The translations under genes and the position numbers were made by a program. From the NCBI RefSeq assembly GCF_001813295.1, contig NZ_KV812016.1, forward strand, positions 293,899-357,898: a DNA stretch of 64,000 nucleotides, given 5' to 3'. Below, in pieces: positions 45,585 through 58,494 of the stretch; positions within the stretch are counted from its first letter, which is position 1; each line of letters begins with the position of its first letter. Source of the stretch: Streptococcus sp. HMSC072G04. Lineage in GTDB: Bacteria > Bacillota > Bacilli > Lactobacillales > Streptococcaceae. The notes under the pieces were generated by a model. The model was given only the letters and a program-made list of their open reading frames with translations, was not told the DNA's origin and did no database searches.

Positions 45585-46258
45585 AGTTAGTTGTTTCGAT
45601 TATGCCTCGCTCCTTAGAAGAGGCGCAACAACTAGATGGTTCGCGTTACGAGGATGCAGATGTTATTGAGTGGCGTGCGGACTTTTTAGAAAAAAGCGAG
45701 ATCTTAACCGTTGCTCCAGCAGTATTTGAAAAATTTGCTGGACGCGAGATTTTATTCACCTTGCGGACTCGAGCTGAAGGTGGGGAGATGGAGCTGACTA
45801 ATGAAGAATATGTTGGGATCCTAAAAGATATTCAATCTATCTATCATCCGGATTATATCGATTTCGAGTTTTATAGTCACCGTGAAGTCTTTGAAGAGAT
45901 GTTGGAATTTTCAAATCTTGTTCTCAGCTACCATAATTTCCAAGAAACTCCGGAAAATATGATGGAGATCTTATCGGAATTGACCAGCTTTTCTCCAAAA
46001 TTAGTCAAGGTATCCGTTATGGCCCACAATGAACAAGATGTCCTTGATTTGATGAATTATACGCGTGGTTTCAAGACGCTGAATCCTGAGCAAGAGTATG
46101 TAACCATTTCCATGGGCAAGGTCGGGAAAATTTCACGTTTGACAGCTGATTTGACAGGCTCTTCCTGGTCTTATGCTAGAGTCGGAGATGAAAGTGCTCC
46201 AGGTCAAATCCCTCTTGAAAATATGAGAAGAATTCGGGAGTTATTGAATGAAGATTGA
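45581..46258 (+). CDS. aroD: 3-dehydroquinate dehydratase, type I
   Basis: The 225-residue barrel has the conserved EWRADF, LSYHNFQ (active-site His) and KVSVMAH (Schiff-base Lys) motifs. It dehydrates 3-dehydroquinate to 3-dehydroshikimate. Coupled by overlaps of 4 bases upstream and 11 bases downstream (aroE), it is the middle gene of a tight three-gene unit. Confidence 0.95.
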   Translation: MKLVVSIMPRSLEEAQQLDGSRYEDADVIEWRADFLEKSEILTVAPAVFEKFAGREILFTLRTRAEGGEMELTNEEYVGILKDIQSIYHPDYIDFEFYSHREVFEEMLEFSNLVLSYHNFQETPENMMEILSELTSFSPKLVKVSVMAHNEQDVLDLMNYTRGFKTLNPEQEYVTISMGKVGKISRLTADLTGSSWSYARVGDESAPGQIPLENMRRIRELLNED

Positions 46259-47120
46259 CGGATATACTCGGATGGTAGCGGTCATTGCCCATCCCATTCG
46301 TCATAGTATCTCTCCTTTCATCCATAATCTAGCCTATGAATTAACAGCGACCAATGCTGCTTATCTAGCTTGGGATATTGCTGAAGAAGACTTAGAAAGC
46401 ACCATCAGCCAAATTCGTAAGTTGGATATGATTGGGGCCAATATCTCCATGCCCTACAAGCAGAAGGTCTTTCCTTACTTAGATGAAGTGGATGAGATGG
46501 CCCGAAAGATCGGTTCTGTCAATACTATTGTTCACCGCGATGGTAAGCTTAAAGGCTATAATACGGATGGGATTGGTTTCTTTCGTAGTTTACCTCCTGC
46601 TTTCTCTATTGAGGGAAAAACAATGGTTCTCTTAGGTGCAGGTGGTGCAGCTTTAGCGATTATTGCACAGGCGATTCATCTAGGTGTGAAACGTATCCTT
46701 GTCTTTGTGAGAGAGGAAAGATTGGTTCATTATCGTTCAATAGTTCAGTTGATTGAAGATGGCTTTGATTTCTTGATAGAATTGTATGCGATTGAGAAAG
46801 ATGAAGAAGTTCAAAACTCTTTTAATCAAGCCGATCTCATCTTAAATGCCACTGGTGTTGGGATGGATGGTCAGTCTCTTCCGATAGCGAGTCACTTGAC
46901 CTTTCCCCCACAGGCCTTAATCGTAGAGATGGCTTACTATCCGGCAGTGACCCCCTTTCTGCAATTAGCAGTGAATCAAGGAAACCAGAGGGTAAATGGG
47001 CTGGGAATGCTCTTTTATCAAGCTGAAGCTGCCTTTGAATTAATGACTGGGAAAGTATTTCCTACAGAGTCTGTATGGGAAGCATTGACAACAGAATATC
47101 GCCAATTTGTATGTGACTAA
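46248..47120 (+). CDS. aroE: Shikimate dehydrogenase
   Basis: The 290-residue enzyme has [10 protein letters not shown] with the catalytic Lys, NTDGIGF with the catalytic Asp, and the NADPH loop [10 protein letters not shown]. It reduces 3-dehydroshikimate to shikimate. It overlaps aroD by 11 bases. A long terminator follows, so aroB begins a new unit. Confidence 0.95.
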   Translation: MKIDGYTRMVAVIAHPIRHSISPFIHNLAYELTATNAAYLAWDIAEEDLESTISQIRKLDMIGANISMPYKQKVFPYLDEVDEMARKIGSVNTIVHRDGKLKGYNTDGIGFFRSLPPAFSIEGKTMVLLGAGGAALAIIAQAIHLGVKRILVFVREERLVHYRSIVQLIEDGFDFLIELYAIEKDEEVQNSFNQADLILNATGVGMDGQSLPIASHLTFPPQALIVEMAYYPAVTPFLQLAVNQGNQRVNGLGMLFYQAEAAFELMTGKVFPTESVWEALTTEYRQFVCD

Positions 47121-47157
47121 GAGAGGGTTTTACCTTTTCCTATTGAAAAAGCTTTAT

Positions 47158-47214
47158 GAGATTAGAACAGGAACTGATTTTTTAAAAAACAGTCTTGCTC
47201 TAGTCTCTTTTTCA
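47158..47214 (+). terminator. Long terminator after aroE
   Basis: GAGATTAGA..CAG..ACTG pairs with CAGT..TG..TCTAGTCTC, with TTTTTT after the stem. Confidence 0.75.
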
Positions 47215-47242
47215 TTTTGATTGAGACATGTGCCCTATTTCA

Positions 47243-47251
47243 TGATAAGAT
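47243..47251 (+). promoter_or_regulatory. Probable aroB promoter
   Basis: TGaTAAGAT lies 32 bases before the aroB ATG, with TTGAGA 19 bases further upstream. It is a moderate match. Confidence 0.45.
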
Positions 47252-47282
47252 AGAATCAAAGAAAAACGTGAAGGAGATTCCT

Positions 47283-48356
47283 ATGAACGTATCGGTACCT
47301 ATTCCAGGACATTCCTATGATATTGTGATTGAAAGAGGTGGTCTCAACCAGGTTGGAGACTGGTTGCGCACTCTTTGGGGCGATAAAAAAGTCGCCATTA
47401 TTTCCGATAACCGCGTGGCTAAGCTATATGCCTCTATCGTAGAGAAGAGCCTTGAGAAAGCTGGTTTTCAAATGGTGCGCTTTGAGTTTCTTCAAGGAGA
47501 AGCCAGTAAGAATCTAACCACTGTTTCAAAAGTCTATGACTTTCTAGCTACCCAGGGCATGACGCGCAGTGATGGAATCGTTGCTCTTGGGGGTGGCGTA
47601 GTTGGTGATTTGGCTGGTTTTGCTGCCTCGACCTATATGCGGGGAATTTCCTTTGTTCAGATCCCGACTAGCTTGACCGCACAGGTGGATTCTTCTATCG
47701 GTGGAAAGACGGGAGTCAACACAGCACTTGCTAAAAACATGGTAGGGACCTTTGCTCAACCAGATGGTGTGTTTATTGATCCTGAAGTGTTGAGCACCTT
47801 GGGGCAACGTGAATTGATCGAGGGGATGGGCGAAGTCATCAAGTACGGCCTCATCCAAGATACTGAACTTTGGGAAGAATTGGAATCCATGGATGGTTCC
47901 ATCGAGAGTATTTTAGAGCATGCAGAGAGCATCATTTCTCATTCTTGCCTGGTGAAGCGAGACCATGTTGTAGCAGATGAGCTGGACAATGGCATTCGAC
48001 TGTATCTCAATTTTGGGCATACCATTGGGCATGCCATTGAAGCGACAGCTGGTTATGGGCAGGTTATGCATGGAGAAGCTGTCAGTATGGGCATGGTGCA
48101 GCTGTCACGAGTTGCAGAAGAAAAGGGTTTGATGCCAAAGGGAATCACTCAAAAAATCGAAGAAATGTGCCGGAAATTTGGCCTTCCGGTTACCTATGAG
48201 AACTGGGATAAAGAAGCCCTTTATCAAGCCTTGACCCATGACAAAAAAGCGCGTGGGACGAACTTGAAATTAGTAATTGTTCCAGAGTTGGGGCAAGCAG
48301 CGATTCATCAAATCCCTCTTCAAGAAATGAAGGACTTTTTAGAAAGAAAGGAATAA
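47283..48356 (+). CDS. aroB: 3-dehydroquinate synthase
   Basis: The ATG at 47283, seven bases after GAAGGAG, gives 357 residues; an in-frame TTG further up has no ribosome site. The glycine-rich [14 protein letters not shown] motif and the metal site ([17 protein letters not shown]) are clear. It forms 3-dehydroquinate from DAHP, with NAD and a metal ion. It is followed after six bases by aroC. DAHP synthase is not in the window. Confidence 0.96.
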   Translation: MNVSVPIPGHSYDIVIERGGLNQVGDWLRTLWGDKKVAIISDNRVAKLYASIVEKSLEKAGFQMVRFEFLQGEASKNLTTVSKVYDFLATQGMTRSDGIVALGGGVVGDLAGFAASTYMRGISFVQIPTSLTAQVDSSIGGKTGVNTALAKNMVGTFAQPDGVFIDPEVLSTLGQRELIEGMGEVIKYGLIQDTELWEELESMDGSIESILEHAESIISHSCLVKRDHVVADELDNGIRLYLNFGHTIGHAIEATAGYGQVMHGEAVSMGMVQLSRVAEEKGLMPKGITQKIEEMCRKFGLPVTYENWDKEALYQALTHDKKARGTNLKLVIVPELGQAAIHQIPLQEMKDFLERKE

Positions 48357-48362
48357 GGTCGT

Positions 48363-49529
48363 ATGAGATATTTAACAGCAGGAGAGTCCCATGGACCTCG
48401 ACTAACAGCCATCATCGAGGGGATTCCGGCAGGCCTTCCTTTATCTGAAGAGGATATTAATAAAGAGCTCAAACGTCGACAAGGTGGCTATGGTCGTGGT
48501 GCTCGGATGAAAATCGAGAGTGACCGTGTCGAGATCACATCAGGGGTCCGTCATGGCTTGACCATGGGAGGTCCGATTACTCTGAACGTGACCAATCTGG
48601 ATCACCAAAAATGGCTAGAGATCATGAATGTAGCACCGGTCGAAGAGAAAAAGAAAAATCTGCGTAAGATCACCAAGCCACGTCCTGGTCATGCCGATCT
48701 AGTCGGAGGGATCAAATACCGTTTCGATGATCTCCGTAATTCCTTAGAGCGTTCTTCTGCCCGTGAGACAACCATGCGTGTAGCCGTTGGTGCTGTTGCT
48801 AAACGGATTTTAGAAGAGATCAGCGTTGAAGTAGCCAGCCACATTGTTAATTTTGGGGGAATCGAGATTGCAATTCCCGAGAATCTAACCGTTTCAGAAA
48901 TCAAGGAAAAGGCAGGTCAGTCGGAAGTTTCGATCGTTGTGCCAGAACAAGAAGAAGGCGTTAAGGCCTACATTGACCAAGTGAAAAAAGATGGCGATAC
49001 CATCGGGGGAATTGTGGAAACCTTGGTTGGTGGTGTGCCTGTAGGACTAGGATCTTATGTGCAATGGGACAAGAAATTGGATGCCAAAATCGCTCAAGGA
49101 GTGGTCTCTATCAATGCCTTTAAGGGAGTTGAGTTTGGCCTTGGTTTTGACGCAGGTCGCCTAAAAGGTAGTCAAGTCATGGATGAAATCATCTGGTCTC
49201 AGGACACCGGTTATACCCGTCGCACCAATAATCTTGGTGGTTTTGAAGGGGGCATGACCAATGGTGAGCCCATTCTGGTTCGTGGCGTCATGAAGCCTAT
49301 TCCGACCCTCTACAAACCTTTGATGAGTGTGGATATTGAAACCCATGAGCCCTATAAGGCAACGGTTGAGCGCAGCGACCCAACGGCTTTGCCAGCTGCA
49401 GGAGTGGTAATGGAAGCAGTGGTCGCAACGGTCCTTGCTACAGAAGTGCTTGAAAAATTCTCATCCGATAACTTGGAAGAATTGAAAGAAGCTGTTGCTA
49501 AGCACCGGGACTTTACGAAGAATTTTTAA
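48363..49529 (+). CDS. aroC: Chorismate synthase
   Basis: The 388-residue enzyme shows AGESHGP near the start, GYGRGARM, the [14 protein letters not shown] motif and the C-terminal [13 protein letters not shown]. It makes chorismate from EPSP with reduced FMN. It lies between aroB and tyrA in one unit. Confidence 0.97.
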   Translation: MRYLTAGESHGPRLTAIIEGIPAGLPLSEEDINKELKRRQGGYGRGARMKIESDRVEITSGVRHGLTMGGPITLNVTNLDHQKWLEIMNVAPVEEKKKNLRKITKPRPGHADLVGGIKYRFDDLRNSLERSSARETTMRVAVGAVAKRILEEISVEVASHIVNFGGIEIAIPENLTVSEIKEKAGQSEVSIVVPEQEEGVKAYIDQVKKDGDTIGGIVETLVGGVPVGLGSYVQWDKKLDAKIAQGVVSINAFKGVEFGLGFDAGRLKGSQVMDEIIWSQDTGYTRRTNNLGGFEGGMTNGEPILVRGVMKPIPTLYKPLMSVDIETHEPYKATVERSDPTALPAAGVVMEAVVATVLATEVLEKFSSDNLEELKEAVAKHRDFTKNF

Positions 49530-49545
49530 GAGAAAGAGTTTTCCT

Positions 49546-50652
49546 TTGGAGAAGAAAGTTGTATATATTGCAGGCTTGGGCTTGATTGGTGCTTCACTCG
49601 CTCTAGGCATTAAGAGAGCCCACCCAAACGTGACGATTCTTGGTTACAATCGTAGTGAAGCCTCTCGAACCATCGCCCTTGAAAGAGGAATGGTGGATCA
49701 GGTGACGGATGATTTCGCAGCCTTTGCCCCTTTAGCAGATATCATTATTTTGGCCCTTCCCATCAAGCAAACCAAGTCTTACTTAGAAACCTTAGCTAGC
49801 TTGCATTTGAAAGACCGGGTACTGGTGACAGATGCAGGCTCTACCAAGGCAGAAATTGTCGCACAAGCTGAAAAAGTGTTTACAGATAAGGATGTACGCT
49901 TTGTGGGAGGACACCCCATGGCTGGTAGTCATAAGACAGGTGCTGCAGCAGCAGATGCAACCTTATTTGAAAATGCCTATTATATTTTTACCCCTTCCAG
50001 CTTGACGACAGGGGGTGCCATGGAAGAGTTGAAAGAGCTTCTGAGTGGATTGGGATCTCGCTTTATTGAAATCGATGCCGAGGAACACGATCGAGTGACT
50101 TCCCAGATCAGCCATTTTCCTCATATTTTAGCCTCAACTCTGGTCGAGCAGGCCGTAGCTTATGGGGAAGAGCATGAAATGACCCGCCGTTTTGCGGCTG
50201 GTGGCTTTCGGGATATGACACGGATTGCGGAAAGTGAGCCAGGCATGTGGACTTCTATTCTCTTGTCCAACCCTCAAGCGATATTAGAGCGGATTGCAGA
50301 TTTCAAAGACCGTTTGGATCAGGTGGCTGAGACCATTCAAGCAGATAACGCAGAGGCCCTTTGGTCCTTTTTCCATGAGGGGCGCAAGCACCGAAAAGAA
50401 ATGCAGATCCATCAGCGTGCTGGACGCGATAGTGCCTATGATCTCTTTATCGATGTCCCAGATCAGGAAGGTGTGATTCTCGAAATATTACAACTTCTAC
50501 AAGGGATTTCCTTAGTCAATATTCACATCAATGAAGAGAATCGTGAAGATATCCACGGGAATTTGCAGCTGACCTTTAAAAATGCAGAGGATCAAGAGCG
50601 GGCTCAAACATTGATCAGCCAGGCGACGTCTTATACCGTCCTTGCTCGCTAG
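49546..50652 (+). CDS. tyrA: Prephenate dehydrogenase
   Basis: I place the start at a TTG (49546), which gives MEKKVVYIAGLGLIGAS and 368 residues, like the pneumococcal protein; the open frame continues upstream into aroC but without a fitting ribosome site. The NAD loop GLGLIG, the GGHPMAGSHKTG motif, the SQISHFPH region and a C-terminal ACT domain are present. It makes 4-hydroxyphenylpyruvate for tyrosine; the ACT domain suggests tyrosine feedback. Confidence 0.92.
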   Translation: MEKKVVYIAGLGLIGASLALGIKRAHPNVTILGYNRSEASRTIALERGMVDQVTDDFAAFAPLADIIILALPIKQTKSYLETLASLHLKDRVLVTDAGSTKAEIVAQAEKVFTDKDVRFVGGHPMAGSHKTGAAAADATLFENAYYIFTPSSLTTGGAMEELKELLSGLGSRFIEIDAEEHDRVTSQISHFPHILASTLVEQAVAYGEEHEMTRRFAAGGFRDMTRIAESEPGMWTSILLSNPQAILERIADFKDRLDQVAETIQADNAEALWSFFHEGRKHRKEMQIHQRAGRDSAYDLFIDVPDQEGVILEILQLLQGISLVNIHINEENREDIHGNLQLTFKNAEDQERAQTLISQATSYTVLAR

Positions 50653-50752
50653 GTCTACAGAAGGATTTGCATCAAAAGGCCTGCTTCATTTTAGGAATAT
50701 TGAAGGAAAAACAGTGTAATAGAAGTATCTTATCAGTAAAGGAGCCTAGAAA

Positions 50753-51091
50753 ATGGCAAATATTTATGATGTAGCAAATGAACTCTCTCGGACCCTTCGA
50801 GATCTTCCTGAATACAAGGCTGTCGTAGAAAGCAAGCAAGCGATCGAAGCAAATCCAGAAGCGAAAACACTGTTTGACGAATACGTCGCTTTCCAAAATC
50901 AACTGCAAGGCTTGATGCAATCCGGTCAACTTCCAACAGAAGCTGTGCAACAAGAAATGAAGGACTATATGGAAAAAATCCAAGCAAGTCCGATTGTGAA
51001 TGAATTTTTCACCAAACAACAACAATTGTCTATTTATCTTGCAGATCTTGAAAAGATCATCTTTGAGCCGATTCAAGATTTATACAAATAA
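50753..51091 (+). CDS. YlbF/YmcA family protein (UPF0342)
   Basis: The 112-residue, mostly helical protein matches the YlbF/YmcA/YheA family. Some members (Y-complex in B. subtilis) adjust RNase Y, but the YheA-like branch is of unknown function. It starts after AAAGGAG. It lies between tyrA and aroA without obvious metabolic link, and a hairpin follows its stop. Confidence 0.82.
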   Translation: MANIYDVANELSRTLRDLPEYKAVVESKQAIEANPEAKTLFDEYVAFQNQLQGLMQSGQLPTEAVQQEMKDYMEKIQASPIVNEFFTKQQQLSIYLADLEKIIFEPIQDLYK

Positions 51092-51097
51092 GAATGC

Positions 51098-51128
51098 TAC
51101 CAGAGTTGTGAATTCACTCTGGTATTTT
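51098..51128 (+). terminator. Terminator after the YlbF-like gene
   Basis: TACCAGAG pairs perfectly with CTCTGGTA over an 11-base loop, followed by a weak TTTTCG tail. Confidence 0.6.
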
Positions 51129-51189
51129 CGTTCGCCACTAGATCAAAAGAAGCTCAAAAAATGCTTGTAAACATTCGTTTTTTGTTCCA

Positions 51190-51229
51190 AATTTTTGATC
51201 AAAAATTGAATTCATGTCCTATTTATGAT
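51190..51229 (+). promoter_or_regulatory. aroA promoter region with an 18-bp perfect palindrome
   Basis: AATTTTTGATCAAAAATT (51190-51207) is a perfect palindrome. A TATGAT -10 lies at 51224-51229, so the palindrome covers the -35 region. It could be an operator or activator site; the protein is unknown. Confidence 0.5.
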
Positions 51230-51231
51230 AG

Positions 51232-53013
<1,782 letters not shown>

Positions 53014-53023
<10 letters not shown>

Positions 53024-53868
53024 GCTATCTTGGTCCTAAGGGATCTTTTACCCATGATGTGGCCACTCATAGCTTTCCGACTTCTGAACGCATCGCCTAT
53101 CGGACGATCACAGATGTCATTAAGGCCTATGAGAATCAAGAAATTGATTTTGCAGTCGTCCCAGTTGAAAACTCGATTGAAGGCAGTGTCCATGAGACCC
53201 TTGATTACCTCTTTCATCAAGGGACCATCCAGGCCGTTGCAGAAGTGGTCTATCCCATCAAGCAACAGCTCTTGGTGGCTAAAAAAGATCGCCCCATTCG
53301 AACGGTCTATTCGCATCCACAGGCCTTGGCCCAAGGGAAGGCTTTTCTAAGGGCCCATTATCCAGATGCGGCTATGGAAATGACGGCTTCAACAGCCTAT
53401 GCGGCTCGCTATGTGGCAGAGCATCCAGACTTGGAAATTGCAGCGATTGCCCCTCTGGCAGCAGCCAGTGAGTATGGCTTGGAAGTCCAGGCCAAAGACA
53501 TCCAAGAAATCGAGGACAATTATACACGTTTTTGGATTTTAGGAGCCAAAGAGCCAGCGATCTCAGAAACTTTAAGTCCGGGACTGCAAAAAGTTAGCTT
53601 GGCCTTGACCTTACCAAGTAACCTGGCAGGAGCCCTCTATAAAGGCTTGTCTACTTTTGCTTGGCGGGGGATCAATTTAACCAAGATTGAAAGTCGCCCC
53701 CTAAAAACAGCTTTAGGAGAATACTTTTTCATTATTGACCTCCTGAATGAAGCGCCTGATCTTCTGCAGTTTGCCTATCTAGAATTAGACAGTTTGGGTA
53801 TTCAGACAAAAGTCTTGGGTCAGTATCAGGTCTATACTTTAAAAGATAACGGAATGGAGAAAAGATGA
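53014..53868 (+). CDS. pheA: Prephenate dehydratase
   Basis: The 284-residue protein has GYLGPKGSFTH at the start, VPVENSIEGSV, the TRFWIL catalytic region and a C-terminal ACT domain with NLTKIESRPLK, the phenylalanine-binding motif. There is no chorismate mutase domain. It makes phenylpyruvate and is probably feedback-inhibited by phenylalanine. Overlaps aroK by 10 bases and psr by four. Confidence 0.95.
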
Positions 53869-55178
53869 GTAACGAATCCAACTTTCTATCTCACCATGAG
53901 CGAAAGCGATTAGAGTACTTATACTCAAATTTTCATTATTTGAATGAACGAGAACAACTAGAATACAATTACCTGCTCAAGAAGAGCCAAGGAGCTTATG
54001 AAGAAGCAGAAGCCCTTCAACCTGAGGTAGAAGCTACAGAAGAAGTGCAAGGTGAGATTGCTGAACCAATTGGGGATCTCCCTGTTTACCAATCACGTAG
54101 CAAAAAGTCTAAGAAGAAAGCAGTTGCTGCGACGAGCGATATACCTAAGAAACCACGGAAAAAGATCCGCGTCAAGCGGATCCTCAAGTGGCTTGCTCTC
54201 TTTTTCTTGCTCATTATCGGTGGCATGGTCTTCATGTTTGTGAAAGGCCTGAACAGCAAGCCGACAGGTCCAGATGCTAAACCAGCTGTCGTCGAGAAAT
54301 TTAACGGCAAGAAGTCGCGAGATGGGGTCAATATCCTGATCTTGGGGACAGATGGTCGGATCGGTGAGAAGTCAGATGAGACACGGACAGACTCCATCAT
54401 GGTGGTCAATGTCAATAACAAAGAAGGCAAGATCAAGATGGTCAGCTTCATGCGGGATACATTGGTCCATATCGATGGTGTCAGCCAGCAAAATATTCCT
54501 GAATATGATGGCTACTACGACCAGAAGCTCAATACTGCCTTCACCATCGGGGAGCAAAATAACAACCAAGGGGCTGAATTGGTGCGTCAGATGCTCAAGG
54601 ACAATTTTGACATTGACATCCAATATTACGCCATGGTCGATTTCAAGACCTTTGCGACAGCAATCGATACTCTTTTCCCAAATGGGGTCGAGATGAATGC
54701 GCAGTTTTCAACGGTTGATGGTGAAAAGGTCAGTGAAGTAGAAGTTCCAGACGATTTGAACATGAAAGACGGTGTCGTTCCGCAGCAAACCATCAAGGTT
54801 GGAAAACAACGGATGGATGGCCGGACCCTTCTCAATTACTCGCGTTTCCGTAAGGACGATGAAGGGGACTTTGGGCGGACCCGTCGCCAACAAGAAGTCA
54901 TGTCCGCTATCATGCATCAGATCAAGGATCCAACCAAACTCTTTACGGGTTCTGAAGCACTTGGGAAAGTCTTTGCCATGACGTCTACCAATGTTCCTTT
55001 CTCCTTCCTATTGACCAATGGACTTGGACTAGTCGGAAGTGCTGGAAAAGGAATTGAACGAGTGACCATCCCAGAAAATGGGGATTGGGTCGATGCCTAC
55101 GATATGTACGGTGGCCAAGGATTGCTGGTCGATTTTGATGCTTATAAAAAGAAATTGTACCAAATGGGACTGAGATGA
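53865..55178 (+). CDS. psr: LytR-CpsA-Psr family glycopolymer transferase
   Basis: The 437-residue protein has a cytoplasmic acidic then lysine-rich N terminus (1-103), one membrane helix (about 104-127) and an extracellular LCP domain with DGVNILILGTDGR, the R/D-rich RTDSIMVVNV and MRDTLV motifs. LCP enzymes join undecaprenyl-linked wall polymers to peptidoglycan; here the rhamnan would be a natural substrate. Placement after pheA is as in S. pneumoniae psr. Translation is coupled to pheA by overlap. Confidence 0.92.
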   Translation: MSNESNFLSHHERKRLEYLYSNFHYLNEREQLEYNYLLKKSQGAYEEAEALQPEVEATEEVQGEIAEPIGDLPVYQSRSKKSKKKAVAATSDIPKKPRKKIRVKRILKWLALFFLLIIGGMVFMFVKGLNSKPTGPDAKPAVVEKFNGKKSRDGVNILILGTDGRIGEKSDETRTDSIMVVNVNNKEGKIKMVSFMRDTLVHIDGVSQQNIPEYDGYYDQKLNTAFTIGEQNNNQGAELVRQMLKDNFDIDIQYYAMVDFKTFATAIDTLFPNGVEMNAQFSTVDGEKVSEVEVPDDLNMKDGVVPQQTIKVGKQRMDGRTLLNYSRFRKDDEGDFGRTRRQQEVMSAIMHQIKDPTKLFTGSEALGKVFAMTSTNVPFSFLLTNGLGLVGSAGKGIERVTIPENGDWVDAYDMYGGQGLLVDFDAYKKKLYQMGLR

Positions 55179-55184
55179 TATAAT

Positions 55185-55218
55185 AAGGGGATAGGAGTTT
55201 TGGACTCCACCCCTTTTA
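55185..55218 (+). terminator. Terminator after psr
   Basis: AAGGGG..AGGAGT pairs with ACTCC.CCCCTT followed by TT. A TATAAT just before it (55179-55184) may be chance. Confidence 0.75.
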
Positions 55219-55234
55219 ATTTGTAGAAAGATAG

Positions 55235-56757
<1,523 letters not shown>

Positions 56758-56963
56758 CCGCAAACACACCATGTTGAGGCAGTATCACTGCTTGTACGAG
56801 CCGAGGCATCAGCGAAGTAGAAACAGATGTTTTGCCCATGGGATAGCTGTCGTAGAGTAAGGAGTTTACGACGAAATGATACGGTAAGTCCGAACCGCCG
56901 AGTGTGTGAGCTTGTTAGTGAAACGCAATTAATCCTCAAAAGGTTCACCCAAACCTTTTGAGT
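56758..56963 (+). repeat. rlmD-end repeat, copy B (displaced gene end)
   Basis: It repeats copy A with point changes over 206 bases. It still encodes [20 protein letters not shown] and a stop in one frame, but no upstream gene joins it. This is the expected mark of an element that entered at this site. Confidence 0.9.
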
Positions 56964-57012
56964 CCACAAACGCACCATGTTGAGTGTGTAAGCTTGTTAG
57001 TAAAATGTGGAT
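56964..57012 (+). repeat. rlmD-end repeat, copy C (internally deleted)
   Basis: It begins CACAAACGCACCATGTTGAG like B but jumps at GAG to the TGTGTAAGCTTGTTAGT of the unit's far part. About 150 bases are missing, with GAG at both edges. Confidence 0.8.
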
Positions 57013-57040
57013 AATCGTTCAAAAATCAGAAGGACTAGAG

Positions 57041-57220
57041 ATGTATATGTTGGAATTATATCAAATTCCTTCTTATAAAGATCTAGTCGCACTTGGGTCC
57101 TTAAAAGAAGGAAAAGAATTTGTATCCAAAATAACTGGATATACTCTAGAAAATGAAGATGATTTTGTTCAAGGTAATAAAGTAGAAATAACGAACATTT
57201 ATATGAAAGTTTTTGAGTAA
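57041..57220 (+). CDS. Small protein of unknown function, paired with a nucleotidyltransferase-like gene
   Basis: The ATG at 57041 has AAGGA seven bases upstream and gives 59 residues with no membrane segment or Cys. I do not recognise the family. Its stop lies two bases before the next ATG, so it is translated together with the 163-residue nucleotidyltransferase-like protein. It may be an antitoxin, an accessory subunit, or simply an uncharacterised partner. Confidence 0.6.
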   Translation: MYMLELYQIPSYKDLVALGSLKEGKEFVSKITGYTLENEDDFVQGNKVEITNIYMKVFE

Positions 57221-57222
57221 AC

Positions 57223-57714
57223 ATGAGTCTCTTATTTGAAGAATTTAAAACCATTTGTTTCCATTTAAACCGATTCGGAATTACACCGACACTGATGGGG
57301 TCTTTGGGATTGGAGTTTAGAACGAAAGAAAATTGGGGGCCGTCTGACATTGACATTCATGTTCCTGGTGACCCTAGAGGTTGGGAAGCACCTGATCATC
57401 TCAGAATTTATGACTGGGACAAGATAATGAAAGTGATGAAAGACATAGGCTATGTCTTAATAGATATTCATGAGCATGAATTCAAAAAGGATCGAGTGAG
57501 TGTTGAATTTGGAAGTATCGATTCCTTACCTGATTTTGCAGGAGTTTCGGAATCGGATATAGAGCTTATTCACATTGAAGGCATCACTTTTCGTCTTCCA
57601 AGTCTGGAGCAGTATCTAAGTATTTACAAAGCTTCTTCTCAAGACTCCTATCGTAATGATCACAATAACAATAAGGATTTTAAAAAGATCGAGTGGCTGG
57701 AAAGACATTTGTAA
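57223..57714 (+). CDS. Nucleotidyltransferase-superfamily protein
   Basis: The 163-residue protein has a G-S-x(n)-D-I-D pattern (LMGSLGLEFRTKEN then SDIDIHV) as in the nucleotidyltransferase fold of minimal NTases and LinB/AadE-like enzymes. A later acidic pair sits at VSVEFGSID. Databases sometimes call such streptococcal proteins phosphoribosylanthranilate isomerase, which the sequence does not support. Substrate may be a small molecule, tRNA or protein. It lies between repeat copies C and D, in the element-associated region. Confidence 0.6.
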   Translation: MSLLFEEFKTICFHLNRFGITPTLMGSLGLEFRTKENWGPSDIDIHVPGDPRGWEAPDHLRIYDWDKIMKVMKDIGYVLIDIHEHEFKKDRVSVEFGSIDSLPDFAGVSESDIELIHIEGITFRLPSLEQYLSIYKASSQDSYRNDHNNNKDFKKIEWLERHL

Positions 57715-57841
57715 ATTATCATATGAAAAGTAGTAAGTTGTAAGACTGGCTGCTATGTTATTTTTATTATCATTTTTGTTGTTTATTTAGTTTATACAAT
57801 ATTGGCGAGTAATAGAATTAGTAAGAAAAAGCAGGTGGAAA

Positions 57842-57973
57842 AATTGTAAAAGATCTACAGGAACTTTTCTGTGGTGGTATCACTCGTATTTTTCGGATTT
57901 AGATGGATACTATTGGGAAGTTTCATGGGGACCGAATTTTCAATTTGATGAAAATGGATTGCTGAAATTTTGA
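57842..57973 (+). pseudogene. Remnant of a VOC (glyoxalase-fold) gene
   Basis: One frame reads SYFSDLDGYYWEVSWGPNF..FDENGLLKF and a stop, the C-terminal strand of a VOC family protein (typical SDPDGYYWEVAWGP). No start or N-terminal half precedes it; the 130 bases upstream have stops in all forward frames. The gap 57715-58034 holds only this remnant. Confidence 0.7.
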
Positions 57974-58034
57974 GGATAAATAGGGAAATAGTATGCCATA
58001 AAGTAAGGTATATTTGATTTTGAAGGAGGTAATC

Positions 58035-58352
58035 ATGGTGAATGAATTTAATGAATTAGTTCGTGAGATTTTTTCCGCAGCAGGTGATATTGTCATAAGA
58101 TCCATGATGGGCGGATACCTTATATATTTTAACGGTAAGCTGATAGGTGACATTTGCGATAATGAACTATTTTTAAAGAGAACGCCGACATCGGACAAAC
58201 TTCTTGCAGACTCAGAATTGCGTTATCCGTATGAGGGTTCAAAGACATTGATGTATGCATTCGACAGATTTGAGGATATGGATTTGATTACTGAACTACT
58301 GAAAGGTATGTATGCGGAACTGCCAGAAAAGAAACCCAAGAAAGCTAAATGA
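58035..58352 (+). CDS. TfoX N-terminal-domain protein
   Basis: The ATG at 58035, five bases after AAGGAGGT, gives 105 residues; a TTG 21 bases earlier is less likely. The EFNELVREIFSAAGDIVIRSMMGGYLIYFNGKLIGDI region (in part) fits the TfoX/Sxy N-terminal domain with its R-x-M-x-G motif. In Proteobacteria TfoX drives competence, but single-domain Firmicute forms are of unknown role. An AraC-type gene follows at 142 bases, a pairing seen in mobile Firmicute DNA. Confidence 0.75.
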   Translation: MVNEFNELVREIFSAAGDIVIRSMMGGYLIYFNGKLIGDICDNELFLKRTPTSDKLLADSELRYPYEGSKTLMYAFDRFEDMDLITELLKGMYAELPEKKPKKAK

Positions 58353-58458
58353 GACAAACAAGCTTCAGTTTGTTGAACTTAGCAAGGTATAAGTTTCTAT
58401 GAGATGAAGCCTATAAAATTTGTACGGATACTGTAGGGTAAGAAAATAAGTCTTCCTC

Positions 58459-58464
58459 TATACT
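58459..58464 (+). promoter_or_regulatory. -10 of the AraC-type gene
   Basis: TATACT lies 31 bases before the ATG, with GAAAGGAGGG between as ribosome site. Confidence 0.45.
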
Positions 58465-58494
58465 AAAATAAACCGAAAGAAAGGAGGGATTGAA

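Noticed and set aside
55179..55184. TATAAT after psr as a promoter for rlmD
   Set aside because: The terminator hairpin lies immediately downstream and no -35 or TG extension is present.
57223..57714. Phosphoribosylanthranilate isomerase
   Set aside because: The G-S...D-I-D pattern fits a nucleotidyltransferase and no TIM-barrel motifs of TrpF are seen.
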